From NCBI GenBank assembly GCA_050249835.1, contig JBFWPT010000001.1, positions 124,001 to 188,000 of the forward strand: DNA of 64,000 nt. Reading direction: 5' to 3'. Position 1 is the stretch's first letter. Every line of letters begins with the position of its first letter. The DNA is from Miltoncostaea sp050249835 (GTDB lineage: Bacteria; Actinomycetota; Thermoleophilia; Miltoncostaeales; Miltoncostaeaceae). The translations under genes were made by a program, and so were the position numbers. Below are positions 17,897 to 26,266 of this stretch, piece after piece. The notes under the pieces are model-generated. The model was not told the origin of the DNA. It saw only the letters and a program-made list of their open reading frames with translations, and made no database searches.

Positions 17897-18826
17897 GTGG
17901 CGGGGCTCGGGTCCTGGAACGACGGGGCGGCGCGGGCGGCGATCGAGGAGTTCGTCGCCCGCGTGACCGCGGAGGGCGGCCCGGACTTCGTGCCGCCCGC
18001 GGAGCGCATCGCCGTGTTCGACAACGACGGGACGCTCTGGAGCGAGCAGCCGATGCAGGTCGAGATCGGCTTCATCCTGCAGCGGCTCGCCGAGATGGCG
18101 GAGGCCGACCCGGCGCTGCGCGACGAGCAGCCCTGGAAGGCCGCCCACGCGAAGGACCACGCCTGGCTCGGCGGCGCCATGACCATGCACTACGAGGGCG
18201 ACGACTCCCGGATGAAGGTGCTGATGGGCGGCCTGGTCCGGGCGTTCGCCGGGTGGACGGTGGAGCGGTACGTCGCGGCGGCGGGGGACTACATCCGCGG
18301 CGGGACCCACCCGGTGCTCAACCGCCCGTTCACGGCCATCGGCTTCGTCCCGATGGTCGAGCTCCTGCGCTACCTGGAGGCGCACGGCTTCACGACCTAC
18401 ATCGCCTCGGGCGGGGACCGCGACTTCATGCGCCCGGTGACCGAGGACATGTACGGCATCCCGCCGGAGCGCGTCATCGGCTCCACGAACGGGATCGAGT
18501 GGGTGGAGGACGAGCACGGCGGCTCGCTCGTCTACCTCGACGAGCCGGACTACTTCGACGACGGGCCGGTGAAGCCGGTGCGCATCTGGAGCCGCGTCGG
18601 CCGCCGCCCGATCCTGGCGGCGGGCAACGCCAACGGGGACATCCCCATGCTCGCGAGCGCCGGCGGCCCGGGCCGCCCGGCGCTGCGCCTCGTGATCCTC
18701 CACGACGACGCCGAGCGCGAGTTCGACTACACCTCCGGCGCCGATCAGGCGCTCGACCGGGCCCGGGCCGACGGGTGGACCGTCGTGAGCGTGCGGGACG
18801 ACTGGGCGACCGTGTTCGGGGACTGA
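17897..18826 (+). CDS. HAD-superfamily phosphatase
   Basis: The 309-residue protein carries the HAD nucleophile motif FDNDGTLWSE, motif II in TTYIASGGDRDF, and the acidic motif IV AAGNANGDIPML. This is a phosphoserine-phosphatase-like HAD with a helical cap. GTG 17897 follows the sulfatase stop by one base, so the two are co-translated; such sulfatase/HAD pairs suggest stepwise removal of sulfate and phosphate or related ester groups. Substrate unknown. Confidence 0.82.
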   Translation: MAGLGSWNDGAARAAIEEFVARVTAEGGPDFVPPAERIAVFDNDGTLWSEQPMQVEIGFILQRLAEMAEADPALRDEQPWKAAHAKDHAWLGGAMTMHYEGDDSRMKVLMGGLVRAFAGWTVERYVAAAGDYIRGGTHPVLNRPFTAIGFVPMVELLRYLEAHGFTTYIASGGDRDFMRPVTEDMYGIPPERVIGSTNGIEWVEDEHGGSLVYLDEPDYFDDGPVKPVRIWSRVGRRPILAAGNANGDIPMLASAGGPGRPALRLVILHDDAEREFDYTSGADQALDRARADGWTVVSVRDDWATVFGD

Positions 18827-18852
18827 GGCCCCGCCGCCGTGGCGGAGGGGCC
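18827..18852 (+). terminator. Hairpin after the sulfatase-HAD operon
   Basis: GGCCCCGCCGCC and GGCGGAGGGGCC pair over 12 positions with one G/A mismatch and a 2-nt loop, directly after the stop codon. Confidence 0.6.
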
Positions 18853-18863
18853 GGGCGCGGCGA

Positions 18864-18869
18864 TACAGT
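18864..18869 (+). promoter_or_regulatory. Leaderless -10 box (TACAGT)
   Basis: TACAGT ends 7 nt before ATG 18877. Confidence 0.5.
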
Positions 18870-18876
18870 CGCGCGG

Positions 18877-20064
18877 ATGCGCGCCGCCCCCGTCGTCACC
18901 GGCCTGTTCGTCGCGGCCGCGCTCGGGCTGTTCGTGGCGGCCATGTCGGACTCGTCCGGCAACGAGCCGCAGGCGGCCTCGAAGCCGGACACGGCGGCCG
19001 CGACGACCTCCGAGGCCCCCGAGGAGGCCTTCGAGGACGCCCGGGAGCCGGGCCACCGCTCGGACCGGCGCCGCCTCTCCCTGCGCACCACCCTGGGCGG
19101 CGCGATCTCCCCGAAGTCGGTCGCCGCGTCCGGCACCGGCCTCGTCTTCGCCCAGAACATGATGTACCGCCACAGCGTCACGGTGTACGACGCGAAGAGG
19201 GTGGCCCTGAAGGCGACGATCCCGGACACGGTCCGGCTCAACCGCCTCGGCTGGCCGGAGTACCGCGGCACCCAGCGCGGCGCCCCCGTCGAGGCCGCCT
19301 TCTCCCCGGACGGCAAGTACGGCTACGTCACCAACTACTCGATGTACGGCTCGGACTTCGGCCCCGAGGGGTCCGACGTCTGCACGCCCTCGTCGGGATA
19401 CGACCGCTCGTTCACCTACCGCATCCGCCTCGACACCCTGAAGATCGACCAGGCCTACCGGGTGGGCGCGGTCCCGAAGGTCGTCGCGACGACGCCGGAC
19501 GGCAAGTACGTCCTGGTGAGCAACTGGTGCACCTACGACCTCAGCGTCATCTCCACGGCGAAGGGCAAGGAGGTCCGCCGCATCCCGATCGGCGCCTACC
19601 CGCGCGGGGTCACCGTCTCGAAGGACTCGAAGAAGGCATACGTCGCGGTGATGGGCGGCAGCGAGGTCATCTCGATCGACCTCACCACCTGGCGGACGAA
19701 GGCCCTGCCCATCGGGTCCGGCCCGCGCGCGCTGTCGCTGCACCCGTCGGGCCGGTACCTGTTCGCCACCCTCAACGCGGCCGGCCGGGTGGCCCGCCTC
19801 GACCTGCGCACGGGCCGCGTGGTGAGCGTCGCGACGGGCACCCTGCCGCGCTCGATGGACATCGCGCCGGACGGCCGCTCCCTCTACGTCGTGAACTACG
19901 AGGGCGGCACGGTGAGCAAGGTGCGCACCGTGGACATGCGGGTGCTGGAGACCGACGAGGCCTGCTACCACCCCATCGGCATCACCTACGAGCCCGTCAC
20001 CTCACGGGTGTGGGTCGCCTGCTACGGCGGCTCGATCCTCGTCTACGACGACAAGCGGGCCTGA
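18877..20064 (+). CDS. YVTN-repeat beta-propeller protein (YncE-like)
   Basis: The 395-residue protein has an N-terminal signal anchor (VTGLFVAAALGLFVAAM), a low-complexity Ala/Glu/Thr linker, and then at least five YVTN/NHL-like blades with repeated SPDGKYGYVTNYS, TPDGKYVLVSNW, SKDSKKAYVAVMG and APDGRSLYVVNYEGG. Such propellers are usually extracytoplasmic binding or scaffolding proteins. Two cysteine pairs (DVCTPSS, NWCTYD; EACYHP, VACYGG) may form disulfides. Its 3' end overlaps the opposing diguanylate cyclase gene by 63 bp. Confidence 0.8.
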   Translation: MRAAPVVTGLFVAAALGLFVAAMSDSSGNEPQAASKPDTAAATTSEAPEEAFEDAREPGHRSDRRRLSLRTTLGGAISPKSVAASGTGLVFAQNMMYRHSVTVYDAKRVALKATIPDTVRLNRLGWPEYRGTQRGAPVEAAFSPDGKYGYVTNYSMYGSDFGPEGSDVCTPSSGYDRSFTYRIRLDTLKIDQAYRVGAVPKVVATTPDGKYVLVSNWCTYDLSVISTAKGKEVRRIPIGAYPRGVTVSKDSKKAYVAVMGGSEVISIDLTTWRTKALPIGSGPRALSLHPSGRYLFATLNAAGRVARLDLRTGRVVSVATGTLPRSMDIAPDGRSLYVVNYEGGTVSKVRTVDMRVLETDEACYHPIGITYEPVTSRVWVACYGGSILVYDDKRA

Positions 20065-21756
20065 GCGGGGCTCCTCCGGCTCCACCACCACCCGGTCGCG
20101 ACCGGCCCGCTTGGCCGCGTAGAGGGCCTCGTCGGCCCGGCGGCGCAATGCGGCGCCGTCGTCGCCGTCGCGCGCCTCGGCGATGCCCGCGGAGATGGTC
20201 ACCGCCCCGGCCACGGGGAACGGCCGGCTCCGGACGGCGGCCATTAGGCGTGCCGCCGCCGTGCGTGCCGTGGCCTCCGCGCCGAGGTCCGCGACGACCC
20301 ACGCGAACTCCTCGCCCCCGACGCGGGCGACGAGGTCGCCGGCGCGGCTCACGCCGGCGAGGCGCACGGCGAGCTCGCGGATGACGAGGTCGCCGGCCTC
20401 GTGGCCGAACGTGTCGTTGACCCGCTTGAAGTGGTCGATGTCCATGAGGATGAGAGAGAGCGGCCGCCCCGGCGCCTGCGCCTCCGCGAGGGCCGCGGGG
20501 AAGCGCTCGTCGAAGGCCCGGCGGTTGGCGAGGCCGGTGAGCGCGTCGGTCTCGGCCAGGCTGGTGAGCTGCATCCGCGCCTCGGCGCCGGCGATGCCGA
20601 GGGCGACGAGGCCCGCGAACTCGGCGAGGCGCTCCTCGGCGTCGGCGGCGAGGCCGGCCGGGCGGTCGCTGAGGGCGCCGACGGTCCCCCAGACGCGCCC
20701 GCCGATGCGGACGGGGGCCGCCACCGACGAGCGCCGGGGCGCGTGCCCGCCACCCACGGCCCCGGCCGGGAGGCCGGCGTAGTCGTCGATGCGGGCGGGC
20801 CGGCCGGTGCGCCGCACGGTGGCCGTGACGCTCTCCCCGGTCAGCGGCAGGGCGGTGCCGGGCTCCAGGCGCAGCGCCTCCACCGAGGTCCACGCGCCGA
20901 GCAGGGTCGCGGTGAGGCCGTCGGCGTCGAACCGGGCGACCCCGCCCGCCTCGACCTCCAGGAGCGCCGCGACCTCGCGGGCGACCAGCGCGAACACGTC
21001 CTCCGGCGCCTCGCCGGCCGCGACGGCGGCGGCCACCCGGGCGAGGGCGGCCTGCTGGGTGGCGACGCGCTGGTGCGCCTCGTCGCTGCGCCGCAGCTCC
21101 TCCTCGGCGGCCCGGCGCGCGGTGACGTCCTTGACCGTGGAGACGAAGGCCTCCACCCGGCCGCCGGGGCCGCGCAGGGGCGCGATCGAGACGATGACGT
21201 GGCGCTCCTCGCCGCCGGGGCGCACGTAGACGCGGTCGCTCTCGCCGGAGACCCGCCCGGCGAGGGCCCGGCGCAGGCGGCGCCCGTAGGCGGCGCGCTC
21301 GGCGGCGGGCCAGAAGGCGAACGGGGGCTCGGCGCCGATCAGCTCGCCGACCGGGCGGCCGGTGATCTCGGCGAGGCGGTCGTTCGCGTCGAGCATCCGC
21401 CCGGCGGGCGACAGGATGGAGAGGCCGTCCTGCAGGGACGAGCGGAGCGCCGCGAACCGCTGGCGCTCGGCCCGCAGCTCGGAGTGGAGGCTGCCGATGG
21501 CGAGCGCCGCCTCGACCGACACCTCGTCGCCGCTGACGATCACCGTGGGCAGGCCCGGGTGCTCTCCGCGGATGGCCGCGAGCGTCTCCCGCGCCCCGTC
21601 GCCCCCGGCCACCACGACGACGTCCGCGCCGTCGGGCCCGGCGGCCTCGGCGGCCCCCGCCGCCGCGAGCGCGTCGCGCACCCGGGCCCGATCGCCGTCG
21701 TCGCCTCCCGTGACGAGGGCGCGGGGGACCTGCGGGGTGTGGCGCCCGAGGCTCAC
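20002..21756 (-). CDS. PAS-GAF-GGDEF diguanylate cyclase
   Basis: The 584-residue protein starts with a receiver-like domain without a clear phospho-acceptor site (residues ~10-90), then a PAS domain (GLSILSPAGRMLDANDRLAE), a PAC segment, a GAF domain (~230-390) and a GGDEF domain. The catalytic loop reads RVGGEEFAW, so it is an intact GGEEF cyclase making c-di-GMP. The RAGD five residues before it fits the RxxD product-inhibition site. No EAL domain is present. GTG 21756 is the only good start. The C-terminal 20 or so residues overlap the beta-propeller gene in antisense. Confidence 0.88.
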   Translation of the reverse strand: MSLGRHTPQVPRALVTGGDDGDRARVRDALAAAGAAEAAGPDGADVVVVAGGDGARETLAAIRGEHPGLPTVIVSGDEVSVEAALAIGSLHSELRAERQRFAALRSSLQDGLSILSPAGRMLDANDRLAEITGRPVGELIGAEPPFAFWPAAERAAYGRRLRRALAGRVSGESDRVYVRPGGEERHVIVSIAPLRGPGGRVEAFVSTVKDVTARRAAEEELRRSDEAHQRVATQQAALARVAAAVAAGEAPEDVFALVAREVAALLEVEAGGVARFDADGLTATLLGAWTSVEALRLEPGTALPLTGESVTATVRRTGRPARIDDYAGLPAGAVGGGHAPRRSSVAAPVRIGGRVWGTVGALSDRPAGLAADAEERLAEFAGLVALGIAGAEARMQLTSLAETDALTGLANRRAFDERFPAALAEAQAPGRPLSLILMDIDHFKRVNDTFGHEAGDLVIRELAVRLAGVSRAGDLVARVGGEEFAWVVADLGAEATARTAAARLMAAVRSRPFPVAGAVTISAGIAEARDGDDGAALRRRADEALYAAKRAGRDRVVVEPEEPRSGPLVVVDEDRAAVAGDPHP

Positions 21757-21968
21757 ATGGATCCCATCGACGCCCCCGGAAGCGGCTTGAGCAACAGGTT
21801 TTCAGCCCACTCCGGGCCGTAAACCGGGGCGGGGCCGTTCACATCTCGTTGACGCCCGGCGACGCCGCTTTGAGGACCCGTTGACGGGACCGCGTCCACC
21901 ATGGATGGGGCGGCCGCCGGATCCACCGCCGGCGGCCGCTCCATGGCCGAGATCGCGGGAGGTGCGAC

Positions 21969-22463
21969 ATGGCGGTTCAGGACGACGGGCAGCTCACCCT
22001 CACCCTCCGGCTCACCCGGCGTGGCGCCGACATGCTGCGGGCCGAGCTCGCCGAGCTCATCGACATCGGCCGTCCGGCGGCCCAGGGGCGCCTGCACGCC
22101 GCCTACGAATCCGGCAACGGTGACGGAGGGGCGGAGACGTCCGACGCCGCGTGGGCCCTGGACCGGCTGGAGCGCCGCATCGCCCGCCTGGAGGCCCAGC
22201 TGCGCACCGCGCAGATCGTCGACGCCGACGACCTGGAGGACGACGTCATCGCCGTCGGGCACCGCGTGGACGTGCGGCGCGCCGGAGGCCTGGAGCGCTG
22301 CTACGTCCTCGTCAGCCCGGTGGAGAGCGACCCCCGGACGGGGCGCATCTCCATCGACAGCCCCCTCGGGGGCGCTCTGCTCGGCCGCCGCGCGGGGGAC
22401 GTTCTCGTGCTCCCGCACAACGACGAGGCCATCGAGATCACGGCGGTCGGCGCGGCGCCCTGA
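21969..22463 (+). CDS. GreA/GreB-family transcription factor homologue
   Basis: The 164-residue protein has the Gre layout: LTLRLTRRGADMLRAELAELID, a coiled-coil hairpin ending LDRLERRIARLEAQLRTAQIVDAD, and a C-terminal FKBP-like domain (GRISIDSPLGGALLGRRAGD). Gre factors enter the RNA polymerase channel and stimulate transcript cleavage. The coiled-coil tip, normally GDLxENxEY, is altered to a longer GNGDGGAETSDAAW, so the acidic cleavage residues may be displaced; it could be a regulatory paralogue. GGGAGGTG precedes the ATG. Confidence 0.75.
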   Translation: MAVQDDGQLTLTLRLTRRGADMLRAELAELIDIGRPAAQGRLHAAYESGNGDGGAETSDAAWALDRLERRIARLEAQLRTAQIVDADDLEDDVIAVGHRVDVRRAGGLERCYVLVSPVESDPRTGRISIDSPLGGALLGRRAGDVLVLPHNDEAIEITAVGAAP

Positions 22464-22499
22464 CGTCGCGCGCGGCCGGCCGCCGTCGCGGCCACCGGC

Positions 22500-23195
22500 C
22501 TACGGCACGTCCGCGATGAGCCGGTAGCCCACGCCGGACTGGGTCAGCAGGTGGCGTGGGCGCGAGGGGTCCGCCTCGAGCTTCCGCCGCAGGCGCGCCA
22601 TGTACACGCGGGCGTAGTGCGTCTCCCCCTGGTACGCGAGCCCCCACACCTCCCGCAGCAGCATCGCGTGGGTGAGCACCCTGCCCGGGCTGCGCGCGAG
22701 GACGGCCAGCAGCCGGTACTCGAGCGGCGTGAGGTGCACGGGCTCCCCGTTCCTGCGCACGGTGTCCAGGGCCAGGTCGATCTCCACGTCGCCGAACCGG
22801 ACGGTCGTCTCGCCGTCGGTGCCGTCCGGCGCCCGCCGCAGCGACGCGCGCAGGCGCGCCAGCAGCTCACCCACCGACCAGGGCTTGGTGACGTAGTCGT
22901 CCGCGCCCGCGTCGAGCGCGTCGATCTTCTCCGTCTCGGCGTCGAGGGCCGACAGGACGATCACCGGGACGTCGCTCCACGCGCGCAGGCGGCGGCAGAC
23001 CTCGACGCCGTCCATGTCCGGGAGGCGGAGGTCGAGGACCACCGCGTCCGGCTGCCGCAGCGCGGCGGCGCTCAGCGCCGATGCGCCGTCCGGGGCCGTC
23101 GTCACCGCGTAGCCGGCGGCGTCGAGGCTCGCGGTCAGGGCACGGCGGATGAGGGGCTCGTCGTCGACGACGAGCACCCGGCGGCGGTCGGTCAT
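22500..23195 (-). CDS. OmpR/KdpE-family response regulator
   Basis: The 231-residue protein has a receiver domain (VLVVDDEPLIRRAL; phospho-acceptor in DAVVLDLRLPDMDG; conserved lysine in DDYVTKPWSVGELLARL) and a C-terminal winged helix (HLTPLEYRLLAVLARSPGRVL, GETHYARVYMARLRRKLE). The KPW...RARLR spacing and the GLAYQGETHY wing resemble KdpE. It is translated from an ATGA overlap with the kinase gene. No kdpFABC genes are in the window. Confidence 0.88.
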   Translation of the reverse strand: MTDRRRVLVVDDEPLIRRALTASLDAAGYAVTTAPDGASALSAAALRQPDAVVLDLRLPDMDGVEVCRRLRAWSDVPVIVLSALDAETEKIDALDAGADDYVTKPWSVGELLARLRASLRRAPDGTDGETTVRFGDVEIDLALDTVRRNGEPVHLTPLEYRLLAVLARSPGRVLTHAMLLREVWGLAYQGETHYARVYMARLRRKLEADPSRPRHLLTQSGVGYRLIADVP

Positions 23196-24271
23196 GACGC
23201 CACCCGCGGGGCGCGGCGGAGCGGGAAGGCGATCACGAACGACGCCCCGCCGCCCGGCGCGGGACGATGCTCCAGGCGCGCGCCCTGGGCCTCGGCGAGA
23301 CGCCTGCACAACGGCAGCCCGAGCCCCAGGCCGACGCCCTCGCGGTGGATGAACGGCTCGAACACCGACGGCAGGACCTCCGGGTCGACGTCGCCGCCGG
23401 AGTCGGACACCACCAGCTCGACGGCGCCCGGCACGCAGCGAACGGCCACGGTCACGGGCGGCGCCCCGTGCCGGACGGCGTTGTGCAGGAGGTTGGTGAG
23501 GATCCGCTCCGTCAGCACCGGGTCGGCGCTCACGAGCGGCGCGTCCTCGGCGATCTCCGTGCGGACGTCGACGTCGGCGAGCGACGTCGCCGACGCCTGG
23601 ATGCCGGCGCCGACGAGCTCCTCCGCCACGCACCACTGCATGCGCGCGGCAAGCACGCCCCCCTCGACGCGCGAGAGGTCCAGCAGGTTCGAGACCACCC
23701 GCTCGAGCCGCGCGGTCTCGGCGAGGATCGCCGCGATGATCTCCGCGCGCTCCGTGGCGTCCTCGATCACCGTGAGGGCCTCGGCGGCGCCGGCGATGCC
23801 GGACAGCGGCGTCCTCAGCTCGTGCGTCACGCCGCGCAGGAGCGCGGTCTTGAGCCCGTCGCTCCGCTGCAGCTCGTCGGCCCTCGCGATCTGGTCCCGG
23901 CGCGCCCGCTCGGCCGAGGCCGCCCGCGCCAGTCGCGCGGCGACATCGTGCGCGAGCGCGAGGTCGGCCGGGACACCCGACGGGCCGGAGAGCCACAGCG
24001 TGCCCTCGTCGTGGTGATCGCAGACGAGCGGGATCGCGACCACGGCGGCGTCCCCGGTCCGGGCGGGTGCGTCCCCGCCCGCGATGCCGGGGACGCCGGC
24101 CGCCCGGCACAACCCGGCGCCGACCATCAGGTGGATCACCTGGTCGACGCGGCTCGCGAGCGCCGCCTCGCCCTCCAGGATCTCGATCGCCGCGAGCAGG
24201 AGCTCGAGCCGGCGGACCCGGGCGCGGTCATCGACCCCGGCGTCGCGGGCCGGTCGGGTGAGCATCTCCAT
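23192..24271 (-). CDS. Sensor histidine kinase (KdpD-like C-terminal module)
   Basis: The 359-residue kinase has a GAF-like N-terminal region (~20-150), the H-box RGVTHELRTPLSGIAGA, N-box LTNLLHNAVRHG, D-box VVSDSGGDVDP, F-box VFEPFIHREG and G-box GLGLGLPLCRRL. It lacks membrane segments and the N-terminal KdpD/USP domains, so it is a soluble sensor. ATG 24271 is set by a leaderless promoter. It is coupled to its response regulator by ATGA. Confidence 0.85.
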   Translation of the reverse strand: MEMLTRPARDAGVDDRARVRRLELLLAAIEILEGEAALASRVDQVIHLMVGAGLCRAAGVPGIAGGDAPARTGDAAVVAIPLVCDHHDEGTLWLSGPSGVPADLALAHDVAARLARAASAERARRDQIARADELQRSDGLKTALLRGVTHELRTPLSGIAGAAEALTVIEDATERAEIIAAILAETARLERVVSNLLDLSRVEGGVLAARMQWCVAEELVGAGIQASATSLADVDVRTEIAEDAPLVSADPVLTERILTNLLHNAVRHGAPPVTVAVRCVPGAVELVVSDSGGDVDPEVLPSVFEPFIHREGVGLGLGLPLCRRLAEAQGARLEHRPAPGGGASFVIAFPLRRAPRVAS

Positions 24272-24278
24272 CCGTCCG

Positions 24279-24284
24279 ATGGTA
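24279..24284 (-). promoter_or_regulatory. Leaderless -10 box (TACCAT) of the kinase-regulator operon
   Basis: On the minus strand TACCAT is followed by 7 nt and then ATG 24271. Confidence 0.5.
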
Positions 24285-24391
24285 GGCCACGAAAACGCGC
24301 GGGGGGCCCGGCGGCCGCCGTGAGGCGTCAACGAGTCGTCAACGCCGGGACCCGCCGGCGACCCGGGCTCGTAGGGTCGGCGGTCCCGGTC

Positions 24392-25387
24392 ATGGCGCTC
24401 CTCCCCGCACGACGCGAGCTCGCGGTCGACCTCGGCACGTCCAACACGCTCGTGTGGGCGCGGGGGCGCGGCCTCCTCCTCGCCGCGCCGTCGGTCGTCG
24501 CGCGCGACCGGGACACCGGCGCGCTGCTGGCCGCCGGCCTCGACGCGCGCGCCATGCTGGGCCGCACGGCACCGGCGGTCGAGGTGGTCGAGCCGCTCCG
24601 TGACGGCGTCGTGGACGACCTCGAGGGCACGGCGCTCCTGCTCCGGCACGTCCTCGCGGCCGTCGCGCGCCGGCCGTCGTCCGCCGAGGTCATCGTGTGC
24701 GCCCCGCTCGGCCTCACGGACGTCGAGCGCCGCGCGGTGCAGGAGGCCGTCCGCGGGGCGGGGGCCCGGCGCGTCTTCGTGATGGAGGAGCCGCTCGCGG
24801 CGGCCATCGGCGCCGGGCTGCCGGTGGGCGAGCCGACCGGCAGCATGGTCGTGGACATCGGCGGCGGGACGACGGAGATCGCCCTGGTGTCCCTGGGCGG
24901 CATCGTCGGGGCGGAGTCGGTGCGGGTGGGCGGCCGCCACCTCGACGCGGCGATCCAGGATCACCTGCGGCGGCGGGGGCTGCTGGTGGGGCGCGTCACC
25001 GCCGAGGCGCTGAAGATCGAGCTGGCCGGCGCGACGCCGATGCCCGGCGTGGCGGGCGAGGTGCGCGGCCGGTCCCTGCGGACAGGCCTGCCGAGCGCCC
25101 TGGTGGTCTCCGCCGGGGAGATCGCCAGCGCGATCGCCGAGCCCCTGTCCCGGATGCTCGGGGCGATCCGCCGCTCCCTCGAGGCCGCGCCGCCCGAGCT
25201 GGCGTGCGACGTCCTGGACGCCGGGATCATGCTCACCGGCGGCGGGGCCCTCCTGTCGGGCCTGGCGGACCGGCTACGGGCGGATCTGGGCCTCCCCGTG
25301 CACATCGCCGGCGATCCGCTCGCCGCCGTCGTGCAGGGCGCCGGCATGGCGCTCGAGGAGATGGAGGCGATCCGGAGGTCCGCGTGA
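24392..25387 (+). CDS. mreB: MreB-type actin-like protein
   Basis: The 331-residue protein shows MreB ATPase motifs: phosphate-1 loop AVDLGTSNTLVWARGRG, phosphate-2 loop VVDIGGGTTEIALVSLGGI, EEPLAAAIGAGLPV and the adenosine loop IMLTGGGALLSGLADRL. MreB polymers direct lateral wall synthesis. No mreC or mreD gene follows, so it is either an orphan paralogue or the sole copy away from its usual cluster. A TAGGGT box at 24372-24377 precedes the ATG by 14 nt. It converges with the next gene with 3 nt between stops. Confidence 0.85.
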   Translation: MALLPARRELAVDLGTSNTLVWARGRGLLLAAPSVVARDRDTGALLAAGLDARAMLGRTAPAVEVVEPLRDGVVDDLEGTALLLRHVLAAVARRPSSAEVIVCAPLGLTDVERRAVQEAVRGAGARRVFVMEEPLAAAIGAGLPVGEPTGSMVVDIGGGTTEIALVSLGGIVGAESVRVGGRHLDAAIQDHLRRRGLLVGRVTAEALKIELAGATPMPGVAGEVRGRSLRTGLPSALVVSAGEIASAIAEPLSRMLGAIRRSLEAAPPELACDVLDAGIMLTGGGALLSGLADRLRADLGLPVHIAGDPLAAVVQGAGMALEEMEAIRRSA

Positions 25388-25390
25388 CGG

Positions 25391-26167
25391 CTACCCGAGC
25401 GTGATCCCCGGGGGGCGCCGGAGGTGCACGGACAGGTAGCGGATGCCCTCGGGGCCGGCCCGCACCGCGCGCTCCGCGCCGGCCGGGACGATCGCCGCCG
25501 CGCCGGTCGTCAGCGCGTGGGCCTCCCCATCCACCTCGACCGTTCCGGAGCCGTCGAGGACGGCGAGCAGCACGTCCCGCTCCGTGTTCACGTGGCTGCC
25601 GACGCCCCCGCCCGCCGGCCACACCACCAGGTTGACGTTGAGGTCGGGCGTCGCCGCCGACCACGCCACGCCTCTCCCGGCGATCGTCCGCAGGTCGGCC
25701 ACCACCTGCGCGCCGGGCCGCTCCGGTTCCGCGTCGTGCAGCCGCAGCGCCGCCAGGCCCTCCTCGCCGGCGCGCTCCTCGATGAGCGGGAACAGGACCC
25801 GCTCCTCCAGCCGGACGTGCTCGGCGAGGAGGGCCCCGGCCGCCTCCAGGGCGGCGCCGTCGACGTCGCCGCTCTCGACGCCGGCCCGGATCTCCCCGGC
25901 GAGCGCGTGGAGGCGGACGTGGTCGAGCAGCGCCCGCGTCAGGGACTCGGGCGGCTCCCCGCCGTCCCGCGACAGGAGGGGGAAGATGTCCTCCTCCTCG
26001 GAGCGGAAGTGCGGCACCGCGTGGCCGGCGAAGAAGGCGGCGAAGCGGCGTCCGCCCTCGACGCGCGCGCGGGCGTCGCCGGATGCGGCCGCCCGGGCGG
26101 CGCGCGCCTCCACCAGCGCGCGGTGGTGGTCGCGCGAGAGCGGGGCGAGCGCGGGATGGCGGCGCAC
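25391..26167 (-). CDS. Hemerythrin-cupin fusion protein
   Basis: The 258-residue protein has an N-terminal hemerythrin-like four-helix bundle with the diiron ligand pattern SRDHHRAL, HAVPHFRSEEEDIF, DHVRLH and EHVRLEERVLFPLIEE (residues ~8-140). A cupin barrel follows at ~165-258 (VVWPAGGGVGSHVNTERDVLLAVLDGSG). Hemerythrin-like domains bind O2 or NO, or carry iron. The gene diverges from narG, so a role in sensing or handling O2/NO around nitrate respiration is a reasonable inference. GTG 26167 follows a leaderless promoter. Confidence 0.8.
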   Translation of the reverse strand: MRRHPALAPLSRDHHRALVEARAARAAASGDARARVEGGRRFAAFFAGHAVPHFRSEEEDIFPLLSRDGGEPPESLTRALLDHVRLHALAGEIRAGVESGDVDGAALEAAGALLAEHVRLEERVLFPLIEERAGEEGLAALRLHDAEPERPGAQVVADLRTIAGRGVAWSAATPDLNVNLVVWPAGGGVGSHVNTERDVLLAVLDGSGTVEVDGEAHALTTGAAAIVPAGAERAVRAGPEGIRYLSVHLRRPPGITLG

Positions 26168-26173
26168 AGGGGC

Positions 26174-26179
26174 ACGCTA
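26174..26179 (-). promoter_or_regulatory. Leaderless -10 box (TAGCGT) of the hemerythrin-cupin gene
   Basis: On the minus strand TAGCGT is followed by 6 nt and then GTG 26167. Confidence 0.5.
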
Positions 26180-26266
26180 CCCCCGCGACGGCTACCGGTG
26201 CGAGCCGTCTGTGATTGCGGACGCCGCCGGGTTTCGCAGCCGCATCGGTGGTGGTTGGATGAACCG

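Noticed and set aside
15937..18186. A 749-codon antisense frame over the sulfatase and HAD genes
   Set aside because: Same shadow effect; no family motifs and it spans several real genes.
22500..24271. Calling the two-component pair kdpDE
   Set aside because: The kinase lacks the KdpD N-terminal and membrane domains and no kdpFABC genes are adjacent, so only a KdpE-like label is justified.
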